Shown here one piece after another: positions 58,096-64,000 of a stretch of 64,000 bases of DNA. This stretch comes from Planctomycetales bacterium (lineage in GTDB: Bacteria > Planctomycetota > Planctomycetia > Planctomycetales > Planctomycetaceae), in contig JANQPT010000012.1 in assembly GCA_028285345.1 (NCBI GenBank), positions 301,150 to 365,149 on the forward strand, read 5' to 3'. Numbering within the stretch: the stretch's first letter is position 1; the number at the start of each line of letters is the position of its first letter. A program made the translations under genes and the position numbers. Under the pieces are notes generated by a model, which worked only from the letters and a program-made list of their open reading frames with translations, did no database searches and had not been told where the DNA came from.

Positions 58096-58153
58096 TACAC
58101 TCGGCGGGACTCGAACCCGTCGGTCTAAATGGCACCAACACTACGGACTTAGG
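58096..58153 (-). tRNA. Truncated tRNA-Leu 3' fragment (likely integration scar)
   Basis: Read on the minus strand, this stretch matches the 3' half of a class II tRNA: an anticodon-loop-like CCTAAGT (anticodon TAA, Leu), the 3' stem CCGTAG, a long variable arm (GTTGGT...ACCGAC), a T-arm CGGGTTCGAGTCCCG, an acceptor CGAGTGT and discriminator A. The matching 5' anticodon stem, D-arm and 5' acceptor are absent, and CCA is not encoded. Fragments of this exact extent, from anticodon loop to 3' end, are left by integrases at tRNA genes. It is a remnant, not a functional gene. Confidence 0.5.
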
Positions 58154-58602
58154 GAAAGCGGAAATGTCACGCGCTGCGAAATCCGGTGCATTTGGCGAGA
58201 GCGAGGAGAAACAAGACCCTCAGCTCTGCAGACTCGTTTCGATGTCGCCACGGCTTCCCAACACAATTCGTGCCGGCATCGTTACGATTGCCGAGACGTG
58301 CGTCGAAGAATAACTGGCTCAAGCGGATTTCGCCGATGGCGGCCGCGTTGTGCTTTGGCCCGCTGATTTGATCACCTGCGAGGGTAGGGGAGTTACTGAA
58401 GATACGTTGTTTTCCTGACAGCGGATCCTTTGGTAGGAGGATCCGTTCGTTCCGACGGGCATTTGGTCCGTGATCGTGACGCTCGAATGCGGTCACGAGA
58501 AGCGATACAAGGCGTCCCAGGCTCCCTGTTGGCGTGCGCGTTGCACGGAATGTCGGGAGCGAAGCGCTAACGAATTCACAGACGCTAACTGAAAGGACCG
58601 AG
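58154..58602. other. Gene-poor stretch with a small hairpin
   Basis: No convincing gene. A small inverted repeat CGGATCC (58422-58428) / GGATCCG (58439-58445) could be a terminator remnant. Short frames here look non-coding. The stretch follows the tRNA-Leu fragment and may be decayed mobile DNA. Confidence 0.4.
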
Positions 58603-58998
58603 CTATTGGTCCAGATGAGCCGAATCCGGCGCAGCGCCGAAACCCACTCCAGTCCTGATGATTAAACGCCACATTCCAAACAAGACCAGCGCATCGACCA
58701 TCAAGCCAATCAAAGAGATCGACGGTTCGATTACGGAATTTGGGCTTGGCCACCACAGCAGTATCCAAGTCCGAGGTCCAGTTGTAAGTCTGTGCCCATC
58801 GGCGGGAGTAAAACTGTCCCATGCGATCTTGCAATCGAAGAACGGGAACGGGAACCCGACAGAGAAAGGAACGCCAGGCTCGCCGACCGGACAAAACCAA
58901 TCGACATACCCACCGAAATTGAGCAGCACAAATACCCCTGTCAGTAACACAACGGCTTCGTGAGCGATGTTCGCAGATCTTGGTCGTTCGATTTCCAC
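58603..58998 (-). CDS. Small membrane protein, hypothetical
   Basis: A 131-residue protein with two or three hydrophobic helices (EAVVLLTGVFVLLNFGGYV and SISLIGLMVDALVLFGMWRLII) separated by an aromatic/Pro-rich extracytoplasmic stretch (FCPVGEPGVPFSVGFPFPFFD). The pattern resembles small uncharacterised membrane proteins found in planctomycetes. No function can be assigned. Transcribed alone in a gene-poor area. Confidence 0.6.
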   Translation of the reverse strand: MEIERPRSANIAHEAVVLLTGVFVLLNFGGYVDWFCPVGEPGVPFSVGFPFPFFDCKIAWDSFTPADGHRLTTGPRTWILLWWPSPNSVIEPSISLIGLMVDALVLFGMWRLIIRTGVGFGAAPDSAHLDQ

Positions 58999-59342
58999 TT
59001 TCGCGCTGACTCAACGAAGAACTGTGGTCTCAAGGCGGGCCATACAATCCGCTTCTGAATGTACCTGATGACCGATGAATTCAACAGTCCAGAAGCAGCG
59101 GCAATGAACTGAACGATCATTTCCTGATTAACGTCTTGGATGATCCGTCACCAAGTGGCGCTCTCTCGGTGGTAGCGCGACATCGTCGCAGTTGCTAGTG
59201 ATTCCGATTCAACCGCTGGTCCACGGCCATGGCAACTGAGCTGAATGCGAGGTGTCTCAGCAGATACCAATTGCGTGAGTAGGGACGGATCCGGAGAAAC
59301 GCGACTCTTCCGAGAGCGTGGCGATTGAATGGAGCCATAGAG
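58999..59342. other. Intergenic stretch
   Basis: 344 bases with no recognisable gene. A 17-codon frame starting at an ATG near 59059 (MYLMTDEFNSPEAAAMN) ends quickly and looks like decay or noise. Confidence 0.35.
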
Positions 59343-59744
59343 CTACCCGTTGTCATTGGCGCGGTGGTGCTGCCATTCGGCGGCCCATTCCTTCATTTCA
59401 GCGAGCCATTCTTCAATGCTGCAGAAAACGGTCGCGTGTGGCCAAGCCGGATCTGTTTCTTCAGACCATGTCAAATGCACGAGCGCGATTGGTTTATCGG
59501 GTTCGCTAGTCACGAAGATGAAATCGTTATGCGTCCAGGTACAGACTGCCACGACTTTCGTATCGAGACCGTACAGAACATGCCCGGCTGGCATTTCGCG
59601 ATGAAGTTCAGCGTTGAGGATTTTGAATGGCGTATCCGCGTTCGATTCAGAATCCGAAAACGTTTCGTACTCATCGGTGAGTCGTTCCCACGGTTCAAGC
59701 CAGTCGAAGTTGTCAGGAATGACGAACACAGTGAAAACTCTCAT
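59343..59744 (-). CDS. Hypothetical protein, acidic and Trp-rich
   Basis: A 133-residue soluble protein (MRVFTVFVIPDNFDWLEPWERLTDEY ... YGLDTKVVAVCTWTHNDFIFVTSEPDKPIALVHLTW) with many Trp and acidic residues and no signal peptide or known motif. It looks like an orphan accessory or immunity-type protein. The frame extends eight codons upstream to 59768, but the Met at 59744 starts the coherent block. I do not recognise the family. Confidence 0.6.
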   Translation of the reverse strand: MRVFTVFVIPDNFDWLEPWERLTDEYETFSDSESNADTPFKILNAELHREMPAGHVLYGLDTKVVAVCTWTHNDFIFVTSEPDKPIALVHLTWSEETDPAWPHATVFCSIEEWLAEMKEWAAEWQHHRANDNG

Positions 59745-59930
59745 TCGGCGTATTGCATTACCAGCCAACTATCTGGAGTGCCACTCTCTGGAATATCCGG
59801 AAACTGACAACAAAAGGCAAATGTTCGAGACGCGGACCATCCGGATTTCCTCCGCAAACTTGCAGCGTCTTAGTGGTTAGCGCCACTTGGCACAACGGTG
59901 TCATTCCATGATATACCGTCCGGCACCGTA

Positions 59931-60005
59931 GAGCGGTCGCACTGAGCGACCGCGTATGCCACGCGGCGAAACTAGCGCTGTTTCGACAGTTACCAGATCC
60001 GAGAG
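59931..60005. repeat. Structured direct repeat, copy 1
   Basis: First of two related copies. It has hairpin GCGGTCGC-ACTGA-GCGACCGC, the linker GGCGAAACTAGCGCTG, then a small hairpin CTGT-TTCG-ACAG with a UUCG tetraloop, and ends near ACCAGATCC. Copy 2 keeps both hairpins with different loops. It lies in the stretch 59745-60231, where no gene is otherwise seen. Confidence 0.65.
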
Positions 60006-60231
60006 TAACCAGTGGACGCCAATTGCGTGTACATCACGCGGATCCCAGTATGAAGGCGACTGCATTTCCCCTTGGTTCGGCGGGAATCATACTACGGCTC
60101 AAGCGATCGTTGAGGAGTTGGGGGAAACCCGTTGACTTCAACGAGTCTAAAACCGAGAATCAGTGCGGTAATCGTCACGAAGTGATTCTTGTATCGCGGC
60201 GCTTTGCCGGCTGAAGCCCGTGCGAACGGAC

Positions 60232-60537
60232 ATGTCTATGACCAATATCATCGCCATGTCACTTGTCGCCGTCCCGTTGGTTGGTGTTGGCCTTGTATTT
60301 ACATTTTACTGAGGCCATCCGCTGACATGGCTCGGCCCGAGCCTTATATACCTCGGTTCTCCACTTGGTTGCATTGCTTCTTTTGTGGCGTTTCGTCGCG
60401 AACGCTCAGGTAGCCTTTCGCGAATGGTGCAGGCCCTCTCCACTCTTGAGGTTCTTTTTGTCATCGGCCTTTCAACCATCGGCGTATCTTCGGCGGGGCT
60501 CGAATGGTTCACGACTGTCTTTGGAATCCGGCCGTAG
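60232..60537 (+). pseudogene. Interrupted small membrane protein gene (in-frame TGA)
   Basis: A frame starting at ATG 60232 (MSMTNIIAMSLVAVPLVGVGLVFTFY) meets TGA at 60310-60312, then continues in the same frame for 74 codons (GHPLTWLGPSLIYLGSPLG ... LSTIGVSSAGLEWFTTVFGIRP) to a TAG at 60535-60537. Both parts are hydrophobic helices as in a small multi-pass membrane protein of about 101 residues. One point change could restore it. The second part has no good start of its own, so it looks like a pseudogene in a decayed region. Confidence 0.5.
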
Positions 60538-60780
60538 GCCATCACCTGAAGAACGCCGTTGAGCCACAAGCAGGATTCCCACGCGAACTCTAACCTGAGT
60601 GTCGTTTATCTCCCATTTTTTTGTCTCGGCAATCATCTGCTGCGAGATTCAGCGGTGCCGAGAGGGCAAAAAGCTTCCTGAACCGCGCGGTGTCTTCCTG
60701 CGACTTGATTTGCGGTTTCCCACATCATGCTCGGTCCTACGGTCGGACCGGGCAGGCAATCGCCCGCAGCCCACACGAAA

Positions 60781-60850
60781 ACGCGGTCGCACCATGCGAC
60801 CGCGCTCACCACGCGACGAAACTAGCGCTGTCTAACCAGACAGCAGATCC
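60781..60850. repeat. Structured direct repeat, copy 2
   Basis: Second copy: hairpin CGCGGTCGCA-CCA-TGCGACCGCG (10 bp, perfect), linker ACGAAACTAGCGCTG and hairpin CTGTCT-AACC-AGACAG, then CAGATCC. Relative to copy 1 (59931-60005) the stems are kept while loops and lengths change, suggesting a conserved fold. It is 111 bases from the stop of the HEAT-repeat gene on the opposite strand. The rest of 60538-60960 shows no gene. Confidence 0.65.
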
Positions 60851-60960
60851 TCGCCTCACGAGTCAGAGTTTAGCCGATCTTCCACGGAGAAGCCGATGCC
60901 GTCGCTGCGGGTCGTCGGTAACAGATAAACATCGATCAATCGAATGCGAAGCGATCCCGA

Positions 60961-62172
60961 TCAATTCTTGCTAGAAGTCGGTGCTGTCGTCTCAATCTGC
61001 TTGATCGCCTCGGCGGCCATCTGGCGGGTGTCTTCGTCGGAGTCGTGAAGTGCCTTGCGAAGTTCCGGAACCGCGGACTTCGCGCCCGGTCCGATCAGAC
61101 CGAGATATTGAATGGCCTGGCGGCGTAGGAAACCGCTTCCGTGCTTCATCATCTGGACAAATTCCGTCAGATCGTCCCCATCCGAAAAGAGTTCCCGCCA
61201 GCTTTCTCTTTCCTGTTCCTGTTGTTTGAGCCACTCGCGCATCCCTTTCTCAGCCTCTTCTCGCTTCTTGCCTTTCAACTCCAGAGCTTCGATCAACTCG
61301 GGTATGAGCTTCGGCTCCCGCTCAATACGCAGCAGCGCATCGACTGCCCATGTGCGGACGAAGCGATCCTCATCCTTCAACAGCGTGCGTAACGCCGGCA
61401 CGGCGGACTTCGCGTCAAGTTGCAACGCTCCAAGTATTCCGACTGCCATGGCCCGGACCGTTGCTGGATAGTCTCCCGACGCAATCTTTACAAGGTATGG
61501 GACCTCTATCTTCGTATGACCAGAGGAGATCATCGGGCCAACGTAGACAGGAATGGACAAGGCGACCATGGTCCCGCGCAACTTCTGAGCATCCTCGAAT
61601 TGCTGGTCTTTGTCGTCGCTGGAAACGCCGCCGAACTCATTCAAGAGGTCTTCATACGTTTCCCATGGCAAGGAGTTTAGCGCCTTCAGCATGATCGGCC
61701 CAACGGGTCTGTCCTCCGGCATGACGAACAGCAGCACGTGGAACATCATCATTCGCGTAAATGCCGTGGAAGATTCGTTGTGCACGATTCGTTCCAAATC
61801 GGGCAATGCTGCCTGCGCTTCGGGTCCCAAGACCATCAGCACTTCGGCTGCCACACTGACAACACTTTCGTCCTTGTTCCTCAGCGCTTTAAGCAGCTCG
61901 GGAATCAGTGGCTTTGATTCCTGTCGAAAGGTGGCGCGTCGAGTGCGTCCCTTCGGATCAACATAACTGGCTTCCCAATGCCCAGGCGAAAACTCAGTTA
62001 GCTCGTTGTGCAAGAAGCTAACCGCTCGCTCGCGAACCTCCGCATTGGAGTCGTTTAACCGATCGACCCAGTATCTCAGGGGCTTGCGGGCAGTCACCGG
62101 TTCTTCCCACCCGAACGCCGATGCCAAGCACGAAAACTTTATCACGAGGGCAATCAGAAATGATCGTTGCAT
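60961..62172 (-). CDS. HEAT-repeat domain protein, exported
   Basis: A 403-residue protein with a signal peptide (SFLIALVIKFSCLASAFGW) and helical HEAT/armadillo repeats: ESKPLIPELLKALRNKDESVVSVAAEVLMVLGPEAQAALPDL, AVPALRTLLKDEDRFVRTWAVDALLRI and AVPELRKALHDSDEDTRQMAAEAIKQI. Such repeats form a curved scaffold for protein binding. It probably works outside the cytoplasm. The partner is unknown. A charged segment (KKREEAEKGMREWLKQQEQERES) interrupts the repeats. Confidence 0.88.
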   Translation of the reverse strand: MQRSFLIALVIKFSCLASAFGWEEPVTARKPLRYWVDRLNDSNAEVRERAVSFLHNELTEFSPGHWEASYVDPKGRTRRATFRQESKPLIPELLKALRNKDESVVSVAAEVLMVLGPEAQAALPDLERIVHNESSTAFTRMMMFHVLLFVMPEDRPVGPIMLKALNSLPWETYEDLLNEFGGVSSDDKDQQFEDAQKLRGTMVALSIPVYVGPMISSGHTKIEVPYLVKIASGDYPATVRAMAVGILGALQLDAKSAVPALRTLLKDEDRFVRTWAVDALLRIEREPKLIPELIEALELKGKKREEAEKGMREWLKQQEQERESWRELFSDGDDLTEFVQMMKHGSGFLRRQAIQYLGLIGPGAKSAVPELRKALHDSDEDTRQMAAEAIKQIETTAPTSSKN

Positions 62173-63225
62173 GGCGGTGTCCTCGTTGACGGCCAGTTGC
62201 GGGAAATGTGCCTTCCGGGAGCGGAAAAACGCTATAAATTAAACACAAGAACGCGTCAAGGCAGGGTACCTAACAGCGCCTGCTCTCACACGTGAACCGC
62301 TCAGGTCCCATCCGGCTTTCCAGCGAAGTGGTGGTGACTTCTGGCCTGAGAGTCAGCCGAGACGGGGTGCGAAATCACGACGTCCTATTGGCCGGCTTCG
62401 CTGCGCTGGCAGAAGCAACGGAGGCGGAGCAATTACCGCGGCGTCGCGGGTCCTTCTCAGCCGCGTCGCCGGCCTATGGAAGCTGGAAAAGTTGGCGATC
62501 CAAGTATTGTCTGTTTGTTGACCCGCTGGTGAGACAGCGCGCTTTCTGGGCCAGCGGGGGCAAGAACGTCTACCTACAATCTGGACTTTTCCGAGCTCAG
62601 CCAGCGGCAGGTTTCCGACTGGAAGGACCCATTGGCTGATTGCCGGCGGTTGATGACCGATGGCAGCAAGTTGTCGCGAAACCCCTTGTTTCGCAGTGTT
62701 TCGAGGCGAAATGAGGTGTAAGGGTACCGCCAAAAAAATAGCCCCATATGAACAAGAAGTCCGCCATGGGGGACCCGCGCGCCAGGTGGATCCCTCAGGA
62801 GGACCCGTCCCGATTCCCCGTGGAACCTCCCTGCCATGGGGGGCGGACTACGCGCTGCCTCATCCTTCGAGCGAACGCGCGATGTTACGGGAACATCGTC
62901 TTCACGCTCAGAAGTGGTAAAGAATGTGAATCAAACATTCGAAACGCTGCCGAGAATGTGGATGATGGTGAGGTGGACCCCAATCCTTGGACTGTTGACG
63001 GGGTTGGATAAGGTTTAAACGAGCGACCCGCGAGACCCTTCAAAGGTCTAGCGCGGACGCGGGCGTCTGCGACATCCTTGGAGAAGACCTTCCTCCCCCA
63101 TCCGTTTTGCTCGCGGCAAAATCGAGCTGCACGAATGGAAAACGGGAACTGTCATTGTTGGTTGGGTTTTCTCGCAATTGAGGCAACTTCAGGTCAGTGA
63201 AACCTACGCTATCTGTTTTGCTAAT
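62173..63225. other. Long gene-free stretch
   Basis: About 1 kb with only short, low-quality frames on both strands. A GCGAAAC...GTTTCGC hairpin lies near 62675-62695 and an AGACCCTTCAAAGGTCT palindrome near 63035-63051. No RNA gene, repeat copy or coding gene could be recognised. It may be decayed DNA. Confidence 0.4.
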
Positions 63226-63567
63226 TCATCGCGATTTTGAGGGTAGAAGTCGCCGCGCTCGTCCGGCATCGATCGCAGCGACGTGCAAGCGTCGTTCAAC
63301 TGTGCGTCGACAACGATCGAGACAGGCGACCAACGCATCGAGAGGATCATGTTCATGAGCGCTGACAGTCAATTTATCCTTTGTGAACTTCAACGAGAGT
63401 GAGCACTGGCACCGGTAATCTAGTTGGTCCGCCGGTTCGATCTGCACTTCAATTCGGCGAATCGCGGATGTGCATCTTCCCAAGCAGAACCAGATCTGAG
63501 CGTTGACGCCGGACCGAATGGCCTCGCGCTGCTTTCCGATTTCTTGGATAGAGATTTCAATCTTCAC
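63226..63567 (-). CDS. HPF/RaiA-like ribosome-associated protein
   Basis: A 113-residue short-type hibernation-factor-like protein: VKIEISIQEIGKQREAIRSG, IRRIEVQIEPAD, CQCSLSLKFTKDKLTVSAHEHDPLDALVACLDRCRRTVERRL follow the beta-alpha-beta-beta-beta-alpha order of the S30AE/HPF fold. These proteins bind the ribosome decoding region in resting cells. The GTG at 63567 is preferred because GGGAG stands eight bases before it; the frame also opens at a TTG at 63585. It is followed after 29 bases on the same strand upstream by purK. Assignment is by fold pattern and should be taken as likely. Confidence 0.6.
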   Translation of the reverse strand: MKIEISIQEIGKQREAIRSGVNAQIWFCLGRCTSAIRRIEVQIEPADQLDYRCQCSLSLKFTKDKLTVSAHEHDPLDALVACLDRCRRTVERRLHVAAIDAGRARRLLPSKSR

Positions 63568-63596
63568 GATAGGTGCTCCCAGCAATTCAAAAACGA

Positions 63597-64000
63597 TTAC
63601 GTCCGACTTTCTACCGGAATATAGGCGCGGGAGGCGGTCATAGACTGCAACTCAGACCGTGCAGCGCACACATTCGATTCGGCCAATTCAACTGAGGGAG
63701 CCGTCGCGGTCAGGTGACCCATCTTGCGGCCCGACTTGGGAATTCGTTTGCCATAAAGATGAAGTCTGATTGTCGACCAACCGAAAAGTGATGCCCAGTC
63801 GAGGGGTGCATCGGCGAGGTGATCACCCAGCAAATTCGCCATCGCTGCCGGCTGCAGTTGTTGCATGGAGCCCAAAGGGAGTCCACAGACGGCCCGGACA
63901 TGCTGCTCAAATTGGGACGTAACCGCAGCCTCGATGGTCAGGTGCCCGGAATTATGCGGCCGCGGGGCGATCTCGTTGATTAGCAAACTTCCATCCTTCG
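63597..64000 (-). CDS. purK: 5-(carboxyamino)imidazole ribonucleotide synthase PurK, C-terminal part (5' end outside window)
   Basis: The C-terminal 133 residues of PurK, an ATP-grasp enzyme of purine synthesis that carboxylates AIR. Seen are LLINEIAPRPHNSGHLTIEAAVTSQFEQHVRAV (the metal/ATP-binding block), LPLGSMQQLQPAAMANLLGD and LHLYGKRIPKSGRKMGHLTATAPS. The gene is truncated only by the window edge; the frame is open to 64000. A downstream HPF-like gene follows 29 bases after its stop. The remaining 20-residue tail is family-typical in length. Confidence 0.93.
   Translation of the reverse strand, partial: KDGSLLINEIAPRPHNSGHLTIEAAVTSQFEQHVRAVCGLPLGSMQQLQPAAMANLLGDHLADAPLDWASLFGWSTIRLHLYGKRIPKSGRKMGHLTATAPSVELAESNVCAARSELQSMTASRAYIPVESRT

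Noticed and set aside
60310..60312. TGA as selenocysteine codon
   Set aside because: The TGA lies between two membrane helices in a protein without selenoprotein context, and no SECIS-like hairpin directly follows; a simple stop mutation is more likely.
1..64000. CRISPR array, rRNA genes or complete insertion sequence
   Set aside because: None was seen: no regularly spaced repeat array, no rRNA sequence and no intact transposase frame.

Overview
The window looks like chromosomal DNA of a planctomycete (Planctomycetota). The evidence is the gene content: two DUF1501 proteins, one next to a PSD1/planctomycete-type cytochrome c protein, a DUF1571 protein, CPXCG and YdjY-type proteins, OleC/OleD olefin-pathway enzymes, twin-arginine exported cytochrome-associated enzymes, weak or absent Shine-Dalgarno sequences at many starts, and a MoxR-vWA-beta-propeller operon of a kind common in this phylum. 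The species cannot be named from the sequence alone.

Layout. 1-11.2 kb: the tail of an unknown gene, a very large MscK-like mechanosensitive channel, a CPXCG zinc protein, a CHAD protein, a DUF1501/PSD1 pair and a PlsC-type acyltransferase. 11.2-13.3 kb: a small accessory pocket with a tyrosine-recombinase relic, a DUF2200 gene and an orphan hypothetical gene. 13.3-26 kb: pheT (short, without the N-terminal tRNA-binding domain), a zinc-ribbon membrane protein, a GNAT acetyltransferase, a polytopic membrane protein, an exported Cna-B-like protein, an aldo/keto-reductase-fold protein with an eroded active site, a redoxin/cytochrome/monooxygenase-like fusion, and a translationally coupled Tat amidohydrolase plus hexahaem cytochrome. 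26.3-31.1 kb: a three-gene ABC exporter-like operon on the minus strand. 31.4-49.1 kb: M16 peptidase, DUF1501, fluoride channel CrcB, MFS carrier, two alpha/beta hydrolases (one without a nucleophile), a PQQ-like propeller, cyclopropane fatty acid synthase, YdjY and DUF1571 proteins, and the overlapping oleC-oleD pair.

49.3-57.4 kb holds the most interesting unit: five genes, all on the plus strand, spaced or overlapping by only a few bases, encoding a small bpX-type protein, a MoxR AAA+ ATPase, a second bpX-type protein, a vWA-plus-beta-propeller fusion whose metal site is degenerate, and a bpX6-like/TPR/beta-propeller scaffold. This is a MoxR-vWA-beta-propeller ternary system, a class predicted from comparative genomics to be an NTP-driven conflict or signalling machine. 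A strong inverted repeat closes the operon.

57.5-64 kb: an orphan GcvH-like lipoyl protein, then a gene-poor, decayed stretch. It holds a 3'-terminal tRNA-Leu fragment (a likely integration scar), two copies of a structured repeat, a gene interrupted by a stop codon and two small hypothetical genes. After it come a HEAT-repeat protein, about 1 kb without recognisable genes, an HPF/RaiA-like protein and the 3' part of purK, which runs off the window edge.

Three long perfect inverted repeats (near 6.9, 16.1 and 23.3 kb) sit between genes and look like dispersed REP/MITE-like elements. Function statements rest on recognised motifs; no database search was run.
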